The notes under the pieces are model-generated. The model was not told the origin of the DNA. It saw nothing but the letters and a program-made list of their open reading frames with translations, and ran no database searches. The position numbers and the translations under genes are program-made. Below, one piece after another: positions 7,905-16,624 of a stretch of DNA of 35,236 bases (the stretch's first letter is position 1; the number at the start of each line of letters is the position of its first letter). The stretch comes from Pseudomonadota bacterium (GTDB lineage: Bacteria; Pseudomonadota; Alphaproteobacteria; Acetobacterales; Acetobacteraceae), in assembly GCA_021847175.1 (NCBI GenBank), contig JAJZUI010000008.1, forward strand, positions 1 to 35,236. Reading direction: 5' to 3'.

Positions 7905-10064
7905 ATGGAAGACTATCTCGCGAAGCTGAACCCCGAACAGCGCGAGGCAGTGGAGACGCTGGACGGACCGCTGCTGGTACTGGCCGGCGCCGGCACCGGC
8001 AAGACGCGCGTGCTCACCACCCGCTTCGCGCATCTCCTGCTCACCCGCCGCGCCTTCCCCGGCCAGGTGCTCGCCGTCACCTTCACCAACAAGGCGGCGC
8101 GGGAAATGCGCGAGCGCGTTGCCGCCCTGCTCGGCCAGCCGGTCGAGGGGCTGTGGCTCGGTACCTTCCACGCGCTCGCCGCCCGCATGCTGCGCGGCCA
8201 CGCGGAGCTCGTCGGCCGCAAGCCCGGCTTCACCATCCTCGACACCGACGACCAGCTCCGCCTGCTCAAGCAGGTGATGGAGGCGCAGAACATCGACACC
8301 AAGCGCTTCCCCGCACCCGTGCTGATGGGAATGATCCAGCGCTGGAAGGATCGCGGCTTGCTGCCGGAGCGCGTGACGCCCGCCGAGGATGCTGAGTTCG
8401 CCGGCGGGCGCGCCCGCGCCCTCTACGCGCTCTACCAGCAGCGCCTCGCGGCCGTGAACGCGGTCGATTTCGGCGACCTGCTGCTGCTCGCGACCGAACT
8501 GTTGCGCACCAACCCCGACGTGCTCGCCCGCTACCACCGCCAGTTCCGCTACATCCTGGTCGACGAGTACCAGGACACCAACCTCGTCCAGTACCTCTGG
8601 CTACGCCTGCTCGCCCAGGGCCACCGCAACATCTGCTGCGTCGGTGACGACGACCAGTCGATCTATTCCTGGCGCGGCGCCGAGATCGAGAACATCCTGC
8701 GCTTCGAACGCGATTTCGAGGGCGCGAAGGTGGTCCGCCTCGAACGCAACTACCGCTCGACGGCCCCGATCCTCGCCGCCGCCTCGGGCCTTATCGCGCA
8801 CAACGAGGGCCGTCTCGGCAAGACGCTCCGCAGCGGTCTCGGCGACGCCGCGGGCGAGAAGATCTCCGTCGTGGCGTTGTGGGATTCCGACGAGGAGGCG
8901 CGCATGGTGGGCGGCCGCATCGAGGCCCTGCGCGCCGCGGGCCACGCGCTCGCCGAGATCGCGATCCTGGTCCGCGCGGGCTTCCAGACCCGCGCCTTCG
9001 AGGAGCGGCTGATCACGCTCGGAATCCCCTACCGCATCATCGGTGGCCTGCGCTTCTACGAGCGCGCCGAGATCCGCGACGCCATCGCCTATGCCCGCAT
9101 GGTCGTGCAGCCGGCGGACGACCTCGCCTTCGAGCGCATCGTCAACACCCCGAAACGAGGTGTGGGCGAAGGCGCGCTGCGGACCATCACCCAGCGCGCC
9201 CGCGCCGACGATGTGCCACTCGCCGAGGCCGCATCGCGCCTCGTGGTGGAGGGCGGCCTGCGCGGCAAGGTCCGCGACGCGCTGCGCGAACTGCTGGTGG
9301 GCTTCGCCACCTGGCGGACGATGCTGCCGCAGGAGGGTCACGTGGTGACGATGCAGACCGTGCTCGACGCCAGCGGCTACACCGCGATGTGGCAGGCCGA
9401 CACCTCGCCCGAGGCACCCGGCCGGCTCGAAAACCTCAAGGAGTTCGTGCGCGCGCTCGCGGATTTCGACACGCTCCCGGCCTTCCTCGACCACGTCTCG
9501 CTGGTGATGGAGAACGAGGAGAACGCCGAGGGCGACCGCGTCAACCTGATGACCCTGCATGCCGCGAAGGGCCTCGAATTCGACACCGTGTTCCTGCCCG
9601 GCTGGGAGGACGGCATCTTCCCGAGCCAGCGCACCATGGACGAGAGCGGCACGAAGGGGCTCGAGGAGGAACGCCGCCTCGCCTATGTCGGCCTTACCCG
9701 CGCCCGCCGCCGCGCGATCGTTTCACATGCGGCGAACCGGCGCATCTACGCCAATTGGCAGGTCTCGATGCCGAGCCGCTTCCTCGACGAACTGCCGGAG
9801 GAGCACATACGGCTGGAGGGTCAGCAGGACCGCCGCGCCCCCACGCCGAATTTCCCCATGTTCGCCGCCCGCCCGCGCCTGCCCGCCGCCTGGGAAGCCT
9901 CGCCGCGTCCGAAGCGCGAGGACAGCATCCCGGTCGGCACCCGCGTCTTCCACGAGAAATTCGGTTACGGTACCGTGACGGCCGCGGAGGATGACCGGCT
10001 CGACATCGAGTTTGAAAAGGCCGGCAGCAAGCGCGTCCTCGACCGCTTCGTCGCCCGCGCGTAA
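7905..10064 (+). CDS. uvrD: UvrD/PcrA-type superfamily 1A DNA helicase
   Basis: LNPEQREAVETLDGPLLVLAGAGTGKTRVLTTR, AVTFTNKAAREMRERV, ILVDEYQDTN, CVGDDDQSIYSWRGAEIENILRFERDF, LERNYRS, VNLMTLHAAKGLEFDTVFLPGWEDGIFPSQR, EEERRLAYVGLTRARRRA. Confidence 0.96.
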   Translation: MEDYLAKLNPEQREAVETLDGPLLVLAGAGTGKTRVLTTRFAHLLLTRRAFPGQVLAVTFTNKAAREMRERVAALLGQPVEGLWLGTFHALAARMLRGHAELVGRKPGFTILDTDDQLRLLKQVMEAQNIDTKRFPAPVLMGMIQRWKDRGLLPERVTPAEDAEFAGGRARALYALYQQRLAAVNAVDFGDLLLLATELLRTNPDVLARYHRQFRYILVDEYQDTNLVQYLWLRLLAQGHRNICCVGDDDQSIYSWRGAEIENILRFERDFEGAKVVRLERNYRSTAPILAAASGLIAHNEGRLGKTLRSGLGDAAGEKISVVALWDSDEEARMVGGRIEALRAAGHALAEIAILVRAGFQTRAFEERLITLGIPYRIIGGLRFYERAEIRDAIAYARMVVQPADDLAFERIVNTPKRGVGEGALRTITQRARADDVPLAEAASRLVVEGGLRGKVRDALRELLVGFATWRTMLPQEGHVVTMQTVLDASGYTAMWQADTSPEAPGRLENLKEFVRALADFDTLPAFLDHVSLVMENEENAEGDRVNLMTLHAAKGLEFDTVFLPGWEDGIFPSQRTMDESGTKGLEEERRLAYVGLTRARRRAIVSHAANRRIYANWQVSMPSRFLDELPEEHIRLEGQQDRRAPTPNFPMFAARPRLPAAWEASPRPKREDSIPVGTRVFHEKFGYGTVTAAEDDRLDIEFEKAGSKRVLDRFVARA

Positions 10065-10074
10065 AGCCGCACGC

Positions 10075-10953
10075 ATGAAAGGCCCCGCCGGACAACTGGA
10101 AACGGTCTTCGTCGACGTGCCGGAGGCGGCGCGCGACGCCTACGAGGCGGCGCTCGCCTCCGCCTGCCGCAGCGTCGGCCTCTTTCACGACGAGGCGCGT
10201 GGCCTGTGGCGCGTCGAGGGCGTGAAGGATTCGGGGGAGGGGGACGCTGTGCTCGATCTCGCGCTGGCCCTGGCCGCCGCCGCGAGCGGTGTTCCCGCGC
10301 CGCTGCGCCGCCGCGCGACGGAGGCCGGCGGCTGGCTTGCGCGCGTCTATGCCGGCTTCCCGGAGCAGCGCATCGGCCGCTTCGCGCTGCGCGGCACGCA
10401 CTTGCCGCCCGCGCGCACGCCGGGCGCCATCACGCTGGTGCTCGATGCCGGGGTCGCCTTCGGCTCCGGCGAGCACGGCTCGACGCGCGGCTGCCTCTGG
10501 GCGCTGGAATGGCTGGCGCACCGCAAGCCGCGCCGCATTCTCGACGTCGGTACCGGCTCCGGCGTGCTGGCGATGGCCGCGGCCGCGCTGCTCCACCGGC
10601 GCGTGCTGGCCACTGACAACGACCCCTGGGCCGTCCGCGCGGCACGCGAGAACGCGCGGCGCAACCGCCTGCTCGTGCGCACGGCGCAGGGCGATGGCTG
10701 GCACGCCCCCGCGATCCGCGAGGCCGGTCAGTTCGATCTGGTTTTCGCGAATATCCTGGCCCGCCCGCTCTGCCGCATGGCCCGCGACCTGGCGCGGCAT
10801 CTGGCGCCGGGCGGCATGGCGATCCTGGCAGGACTGACCCGGGATCAGGCGCGGATGGTGCTGGCCGCCCACCGCGCCCAGGGGCTGCTCTTACGGAAAC
10901 GCCACGATGAAGGCCGCTGGACGACCCTCATCGTGGCGAAGCCGGATGCATGA
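10075..10953 (+). CDS. prmA: Ribosomal protein L11 methyltransferase (PrmA-like)
   Basis: LVLDAGVAFGSGEHGSTRGCLWALEWL, ILDVGTGSGVLAMAAAALLHRRVLATDNDPWAVRAARENARRN, FDLVFANILARPL. Starts 10 nt after the uvrD stop. Confidence 0.87.
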   Translation: MKGPAGQLETVFVDVPEAARDAYEAALASACRSVGLFHDEARGLWRVEGVKDSGEGDAVLDLALALAAAASGVPAPLRRRATEAGGWLARVYAGFPEQRIGRFALRGTHLPPARTPGAITLVLDAGVAFGSGEHGSTRGCLWALEWLAHRKPRRILDVGTGSGVLAMAAAALLHRRVLATDNDPWAVRAARENARRNRLLVRTAQGDGWHAPAIREAGQFDLVFANILARPLCRMARDLARHLAPGGMAILAGLTRDQARMVLAAHRAQGLLLRKRHDEGRWTTLIVAKPDA

Positions 10954-10999
10954 GCGCGCGTTGCGGCGCGCCCGCAAGTCGGGGTTGGCTGCCGCGGCC

Positions 11000-11344
11000 T
11001 CAGCCGTGTGCGTGGCTGGCGGCGAGGCCGTTGGCGCCGGCCGCGGTGCGCTCGGCGTTGTAGGTCGCCGCGAAGTGGGCATCGTTCACGCGCAGCAGGT
11101 CCGAGCGGACCAGGCCGATATCGGCAAGCTCGTGGTCGGACAGGCGGGACAACTCGTTCACCGCTTCCTCGTTGGCGCGGCGGGCGGCGAGCCAGATGCG
11201 CAGGCGCGCGAACCCGGCGCCGAGGCGCTCGAACAGCGACGGCTCGTCGTTTTCTGGCATGGTCTCGTGGTCGTCGGTGAAATAATGGGTGAGGCGCGAC
11301 GGCATCAGAATCGCGATCTCTTCCTTGGCAACGCGGGTGGTCAT
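11000..11344 (-). CDS. DUF1127 (YjiS-like) domain protein
   Basis: RLGAGFARLRIWLAARRANEEAVNELSRLSDHELADIGLVRSDLLRV is the Arg-rich DUF1127 pattern; preceded by an about 45-aa extension. ATG at 11344 (alternative 11353). Confidence 0.78.
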   Translation of the reverse strand: MTTRVAKEEIAILMPSRLTHYFTDDHETMPENDEPSLFERLGAGFARLRIWLAARRANEEAVNELSRLSDHELADIGLVRSDLLRVNDAHFAATYNAERTAAGANGLAASHAHG

Positions 11345-11545
11345 GGTGTGCATCCGTTGGTGGGAGGCCGTGGCGGGCGTCGGGCCGATGTGCCGTTCGT
11401 CACGCGGTCTTTGTGCACCGCAATATGGCTGCGGCCCCCGGTGCCGAGTAGCGGCGCCTGGGAGGCTCAGCCATGCATCAGACGCCGGATCACCTAACAA
11501 GTCATGAATCTATCGCATATCTGACATAAAGATGGAGACTGGGAA

Positions 11546-13324
11546 ATGGCGCCCAACACGTTGAATCCAGACGAACGCCTCACCCTGCTGCGCCAGGAGC
11601 TGGCGCGCCGCAGCCTCGACGGGTTTCTGGTGCCGCGTGCCGACGAGCATCTCGGCGAGTACGTCCCCGCCAACGCCGAGCGCCTGGCCTGGGTCAGCGG
11701 TTTCACCGGCAGCGCCGGCCTCGCCGTCGTTCTCGCTGAGCGTGCGGTGCTGTTCACCGACGGGCGCTACGTGCTCCAGGCCGCGGCCCAGACGAACCCC
11801 GCGCTATGGGAACGCCGCCACCTCATCGAGGAGCCGCCGCAGACCTGGCTCGCCGCCAACGCCAAGGAGGCACGCATCGGGTACGATCCTTGGCTGTTCG
11901 CCGAGGAAACCCTCGCCCGCTACACCGAGGCAGGCGTCACACTGGTGGCTGTGGACGCCAACCCGGTGGACGCGGTCTGGCGCGACCGCCCCGGCGCGCC
12001 GCTTGCACCTGTCGCCGAGCACCCGCTGTCCTTCGCCGGCAAGACCGTCACGGCCAAGCGCGAGGAGGCCGCGGCGAAGCTGCGGGAGGTCGGCGAGGAC
12101 GCCGCCGTGATCTCCGACCCCGCCTCCGTCGCCTGGCTGCTCAACATCCGCGGGCACGACGTGCCCTACACGCCCTTCGGCCTCGGATTCGCCCTGCTGC
12201 ATGCGGACGCCGGCGTCGAACTGTTTATGGCGCGCCAGAAAGTGCCGGCGGAGGTCGCGGCCACCTGGGGCAATGCGGTCTCGCTCGCCGAGCGCGAGGC
12301 GCTGCCCAAGGCGCTTGCGACACTGGCGGGCAAGCGCGTGCGGGTGGATGCCGCCGCCACGCCCGCCTGGTTCGCCGCCACGCTGCGTGCCGCCGGCGCC
12401 ACCGTGAAGCCTGGCATGGACCCATGCATTCTGCTGAAGGCCTGCAAGAACGAGGTGGAGAGGGAAGGGGCCCGCATCGCCCACCGCCGTGACGCCGTCG
12501 CCGTCTGCCGCTTCCTGCGCTGGCTCGAGACCGCCGCCGGCAACGAGACGGAGATGTCCGCCGCCGCGAAGCTGCTGGCCCTGCGCGCGGAGGGCGAGGG
12601 GTTTCGCGGCGAGAGCTTCGCCGCCATCGCCGGCGCCGGCGAGCACGGCGCCGTCATCCACTACCGTGTCACCGAGGAGAGCGACCGCGCGATCAAGCCG
12701 GACGAGACCTTCCTGATCGATTCCGGCGCACAGTACCCGGAGGGCACGACGGATATCACCCGCACCGTCTGGACCGGCCCCGGCGCGCCGCCTGTGGACA
12801 TCGCCGAGACCTACACACGCGTTCTCAAGGGCCACCTGGCGCTGTCGATGCTCGCCTTCCCGCAAGGTGTCGCCGGCCCGCACCTGGACGCCGTCGCCCG
12901 CGCCACGCTGTGGAGCGCCGGCCAGGATTTCGACCATGGCACCGGCCACGGCGTCGGCAGCTACCTCTCCGTCCACGAGGGACCGGTGAGCATCAGCCGC
13001 GCCGCGAAGAGCGTGCCCATAGCGGAAGGCATGATCCTCTCCAACGAACCCGGGTTTTATGCGCCCGGGAGCTATGGCATCCGCATCGAGAACCTGCTGC
13101 TGGTGACGAAGGCGGATTTCCCGCTCGCCACCAAGCCCTTCCTCGCCTTCGAGACCATCACGCTCGCCCCCTACGACCGCAGCCTGATCGTCTCGGGCAT
13201 GCTCACCCGGGCCGAGTGCCGGTGGATCGACGCCTACCACGCCCGCGTGCTGGCCGAGGTCGGCCCGAGCCTCGCGCCGGACGACCGGGCCTGGCTCGCC
13301 GCCCGCTGCGCGCCTCTCGTGTGA
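11546..13324 (+). CDS. pepP: Xaa-Pro aminopeptidase (aminopeptidase P, peptidase M24B), about 592 aa
   Basis: LDGFLVPRADEHLGEYVPANAERLAWVSGFTGSAGLAVVL, FTDGRYVLQA, FLIDSGAQYPEGTTDITRTVWTG, GTGHGVGSYLSVHEGP, GMILSNEPGFYAPGSYGIRIENLLLV. SD GGAG about 8 nt before ATG. Confidence 0.92.
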   Translation: MAPNTLNPDERLTLLRQELARRSLDGFLVPRADEHLGEYVPANAERLAWVSGFTGSAGLAVVLAERAVLFTDGRYVLQAAAQTNPALWERRHLIEEPPQTWLAANAKEARIGYDPWLFAEETLARYTEAGVTLVAVDANPVDAVWRDRPGAPLAPVAEHPLSFAGKTVTAKREEAAAKLREVGEDAAVISDPASVAWLLNIRGHDVPYTPFGLGFALLHADAGVELFMARQKVPAEVAATWGNAVSLAEREALPKALATLAGKRVRVDAAATPAWFAATLRAAGATVKPGMDPCILLKACKNEVEREGARIAHRRDAVAVCRFLRWLETAAGNETEMSAAAKLLALRAEGEGFRGESFAAIAGAGEHGAVIHYRVTEESDRAIKPDETFLIDSGAQYPEGTTDITRTVWTGPGAPPVDIAETYTRVLKGHLALSMLAFPQGVAGPHLDAVARATLWSAGQDFDHGTGHGVGSYLSVHEGPVSISRAAKSVPIAEGMILSNEPGFYAPGSYGIRIENLLLVTKADFPLATKPFLAFETITLAPYDRSLIVSGMLTRAECRWIDAYHARVLAEVGPSLAPDDRAWLAARCAPLV

Positions 13325-13327
13325 ACG

Positions 13328-14074
13328 TCAGCCCGCGTCCGGCCCCATGCGCCGGAACCGGCTTGGCTCGGCGATCACATAACCCTGGTTGCGCGAGGAC
13401 ATGATCAGCCGGTCCGGTGCGCCGATGACCGAGAGCTTTCGCCGCAGCTTCAGCACGAGCTGATCGACCGCGCGGTCGTCCATGTGCATCGGCCGCCGCA
13501 GCGCCACCTTGGAGAGCCATTCGCGCGACACCGCGGCGCCGGCGGCGTCGAGCATGGTCTCGAGCGCCACCATCTCGGCCTCGGTCAGCCGCTCCTGCTT
13601 GCCAGCCTCGCCCGTCACCATCCGCCCCGGCACGTCGACAAAGACGCGCCCCGCCCGCTCGCCTGGCGGCTTGCTGAGCCGCCGGTGCAGCGCATGGATG
13701 CGCGCCGCCAGCTCCCGCGTCGGCCCGGATTTCACGAAATAATCGTCCGCCCCGGAATCGAGGCCGGCGATGCGCGCCGCCTCCTCGCCGTTGGCGGTGA
13801 CGACAATGATCCCGCAATCCGAGCGCCCGGCATAGGCGCTGACCAGGTCGAACCCGCTGACATCCGGCAGTTCGAGATCGACCAACATGATCTCGGGCTT
13901 GAACGCGGCGCGCTTGGCATGCGCCTCGGCGCCGTTGGCGGCCCACTCCACGTCCATTCCCGCCTGCAGCAGATAGGCGCGGACTGTCTCCGCGAAGGTG
14001 GGCTGATCCTCGATCATCAGGACGCGGATCCCGCTCGTCACGGGGCGGACCACGTTCTCCTTGGTTTCCGACAC
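13328..14074 (-). CDS. Two-component response regulator, receiver plus winged-helix DNA-binding domain, no adjacent histidine kinase
   Basis: VLMIEDQPTFAETVRAYLLQAG, phospho-acceptor IMLVDLELPDVSG, VVTANGE, DYFVKSG; C-terminal LTEAEMVALETMLDAAGAAVSREWLSKVA...DDRAVDQLVLKLRRKL...RNQGYVI. GTG start at 14074. Confidence 0.92.
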   Translation of the reverse strand: MSETKENVVRPVTSGIRVLMIEDQPTFAETVRAYLLQAGMDVEWAANGAEAHAKRAAFKPEIMLVDLELPDVSGFDLVSAYAGRSDCGIIVVTANGEEAARIAGLDSGADDYFVKSGPTRELAARIHALHRRLSKPPGERAGRVFVDVPGRMVTGEAGKQERLTEAEMVALETMLDAAGAAVSREWLSKVALRRPMHMDDRAVDQLVLKLRRKLSVIGAPDRLIMSSRNQGYVIAEPSRFRRMGPDAG

Positions 14075-14207
14075 GCTCGCCCGTCCTCTCTTTCTGGGCC
14101 TCCCGGCTAGCCTGGCCCTGTCCTAGCCGGCGCGACTCGCGCCGCTTCGCGGAAAAGAGTGCCGCTTTTGTGAAGTTTTGTCACCCTTCGATTGAGTGAC
14201 CAAATCT

Positions 14208-14924
14208 TCAGCCTTCAATCGCGGCTCCGAGGAAGAGCCGGCCCACCGCCGGATCGGCCAGCAGCTGCGTCGCCGGGGCGTGCATCCGCGCGCGGCCCAG
14301 CTCCAGCACCAGCCCATCGTCGGATATCGCGAGCGCCGCCTTGGCGTTCTGCTCCACCATCAGCACCGTCACGCCGGCGTCGCGCAGCCCCTGTAGCACC
14401 TTGAACACATCGCGCACCAGGTTGGGCGACAGCCCGATCGAGGGCTCGTCGATCAGCAGCAGTTTCGGCTCCAGCAACAACGCCCGCGCGATTTCCAGCT
14501 GCTTCTGCTGCCCGCCCGAAAGGTCGCCGGCCTTGCGCGCCTGGTGCTGGCGCAGCGCCGGGAAACGGTCCATCACCGCCTCGATCCGCTCACCGACGCG
14601 CGACTGGTCCGCCAGCGTGACCGCGCCGAGCTCGAGGTTGTGCCGCACCGAAAGCCGCGGCACGACGTTGCGCCCCTGCGGCACATAGGCGATGCCGCGC
14701 GCCAGCAGCCGCGCCGGCTTTTCGTTGGTGATGTCCTCGGTCCCGAACCGCACCCGGCCCGAGCGTACGCGAATGAGGCCGAAGATAGCCTTGAAGAGCG
14801 TCGACTTCCCGGCGCCGTTGGGCCCGATCACCGTGGTGATCGTCGCCGGCCGCAGCGCCAGGTCCACGCCGTTCAGGATCTGCACGTCGGCATAGCCCGC
14901 GCGGATGTCGGAAAGCTCCAGCAT
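14208..14924 (-). CDS. livF: Branched-chain amino acid (HAAT)-type ABC transporter ATP-binding protein LivF
   Basis: LELSDIRAGYADVQILNGVDLALRPATITTVIGPNGAGKSTLFKAIFGLIRVRSGRV; LSGGQQKQLEIARALLLEPKLLLIDEPSIGLSPNLV. Confidence 0.94.
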   Translation of the reverse strand: MLELSDIRAGYADVQILNGVDLALRPATITTVIGPNGAGKSTLFKAIFGLIRVRSGRVRFGTEDITNEKPARLLARGIAYVPQGRNVVPRLSVRHNLELGAVTLADQSRVGERIEAVMDRFPALRQHQARKAGDLSGGQQKQLEIARALLLEPKLLLIDEPSIGLSPNLVRDVFKVLQGLRDAGVTVLMVEQNAKAALAISDDGLVLELGRARMHAPATQLLADPAVGRLFLGAAIEG

Positions 14925-15671
14925 CTAGCCGCCGAGATAGGAATCGATCACGGTCCGGTCGGCGCGCACCTCGTCCGGCGTGCCGTCGGCGATGATCCGC
15001 CCCTCGGCCAGCGCCATGATCCGCCCGCATAGCGACATGACGAAATCCATGTTGTGCTCGATCACGACGAAGGTGGTGCCGTGCTCGCGGTTGTAGGTCT
15101 GCAGCCGCTCGCGCAGCTCCGCCAGCATTGTCGGGTTGACGCCCCCCGCCGGCTCGTCGAGCAGCACCAGCTTCGGCCCCGCCATGAACGCCATCGCCGC
15201 GTCCACCAGCTTGCGCTGCCCGTAGGAGATGTCTCCCGCCAGCTTGTTCCGAACCGCTCCGAGGCGGAAGAACTCGATCATCCGGTCCGCCTCCTCGGTG
15301 AGCCCGGCATCCGGCCGCATGAACAGGCGGCCGAGCATGCCACCGCGATGCTCCTGTGCCGCGAAGATGATGTTGTCGAGCACCGAAAGCCCCGGAAACA
15401 CCGCAAGCTGCTGGAAGGTCCGCCCGACGCCGAGCAGGCTGAGGTCGCACGCGCGCCTGCCGGTCACCCGCCTGCCGTCCACCTCGACGCTGCCGGCATC
15501 CGGCGCGGTCTGGCCGAGGATGCAGTTGAACAGCGTCGACTTGCCGGAACCGTTGGGCCCGATCAGCCCCAGGATCTCGCCATGTGCCACATCGAAGCTG
15601 ACATCGTGCACGGCGACAACCGGGCCGAAGCGCTTGAACACACCACGCACGGAAAGATGCGGGCTGGTCAC
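14925..15671 (-). CDS. livG: Branched-chain amino acid (HAAT)-type ABC transporter ATP-binding protein LivG
   Basis: LSVRGVFKRFGPVVAVHDVSFDVAHGEILGLIGPNGSGKSTLFNCILG, GVGRTFQQLAVFPGLSVLDNI, ISYGQRKLVDAAMAFMAGPKLVLLDEPAGGVNP. GTG start at 15671 overlaps the livM stop (GTGA). Confidence 0.94.
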   Translation of the reverse strand: MTSPHLSVRGVFKRFGPVVAVHDVSFDVAHGEILGLIGPNGSGKSTLFNCILGQTAPDAGSVEVDGRRVTGRRACDLSLLGVGRTFQQLAVFPGLSVLDNIIFAAQEHRGGMLGRLFMRPDAGLTEEADRMIEFFRLGAVRNKLAGDISYGQRKLVDAAMAFMAGPKLVLLDEPAGGVNPTMLAELRERLQTYNREHGTTFVVIEHNMDFVMSLCGRIMALAEGRIIADGTPDEVRADRTVIDSYLGG

Positions 15672-16624
15672 GATACCGCCGCCCCGCGCCGGCGGGCCGG
15701 GCGAGCAGCGATGCGCCGCGCCAGCCCGATCAACCCGCCCGGGCAGCGCGTCATCAGCAGGATCACCGCGATCGCGTAGAGCATGAGATAGTAGGCCGCG
15801 GTGACGCGCAGCGCCTCCGGCAGCAGCACCGCGACCGCGGAGCCGAGCACCGGCCCCCAGAACTCGCCGAGCCCGCCCACCACCACCATCAGCAGCAGGC
15901 TCAGCGACTGCACCACGTCGAACGAACCCGGGTCGATGTACTGTACCAGCGGCGCCTCGATCGCCCCCGCGAGCCCGCCATAGGCGGAGCCGATCGCGAA
16001 CGCGAGCAGCGTCAGCCGCCGCACGTCGAGCCCCAGGCTCTCGGCGCGCACCTCGTTCTCGCGCAGCGCCTTGAACGCCCGCCCCCACGGCGAGCGCACG
16101 ATCAGCCGCAGCACCAGCGCCGCAAGTAGGGCCACGGCGAGCGTGAAATAGTAGAACGCAAGCTGCCCGCTGGTCGAAACCGGTCCGATCCGCGGCCGCG
16201 GCATCCCCGACAGCCCGTAGGTGCCGCCGGTGAGCCAATCCTCGTTGCGCGCGACCAGGAAGAACAGCGAGTTAAACGCCAGCGTCACGAAGGCGAGGTA
16301 ATGCCCGCGCACGCGCAGCGCCGGAAACCCGAGCAGCAGGCCGACCAAGAAGCACAGCACCACGCCCACGGCCATGCCCAGCACCCAGGGATAGTGCGCC
16401 AGCGTCACGATGCTGGTGGCATAGGCGCCAATGCCGATGAACGAGGCCTGCGCCAGCGAGATGCGCCCGGCATAGCCGAGCGTGAGGTTGAGCCCCATCG
16501 CCGCGATCGCGAGCATCAGCCAGGAACAAAGCAGATAGGCGATGTAGTTGCCCTGTCCCAGCGGCGCGACGATGAGCGCCGCGACCACCACGGCAACGGC
16601 GATTGCCTCCCGATGCGCGCGCAT
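15668..16624 (-). CDS. livM: Branched-chain amino acid ABC transporter permease LivM
   Basis: AAMGLNLTLGYAGRISLAQASFIGIGAYATSIV...FPALRVRGHYLAFVTLAF...FKALRENEVRAESLGLDVRRLTLLAFAIGSAYGGLAGAI; start shares one nucleotide with the livH stop (TGATG). Confidence 0.94.
   Translation of the reverse strand: MRAHREAIAVAVVVAALIVAPLGQGNYIAYLLCSWLMLAIAAMGLNLTLGYAGRISLAQASFIGIGAYATSIVTLAHYPWVLGMAVGVVLCFLVGLLLGFPALRVRGHYLAFVTLAFNSLFFLVARNEDWLTGGTYGLSGMPRPRIGPVSTSGQLAFYYFTLAVALLAALVLRLIVRSPWGRAFKALRENEVRAESLGLDVRRLTLLAFAIGSAYGGLAGAIEAPLVQYIDPGSFDVVQSLSLLLMVVVGGLGEFWGPVLGSAVAVLLPEALRVTAAYYLMLYAIAVILLMTRCPGGLIGLARRIAARPARRRGAAVS

Noticed and set aside
10951-10999. Short inverted repeats (TTGCGG/CCGCAA, GGCTG/CAGCC) between convergent prmA and the DUF1127 gene
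   Set aside because: Could be a weak bidirectional terminator, but the arms are short and there is no T-tract in either direction.
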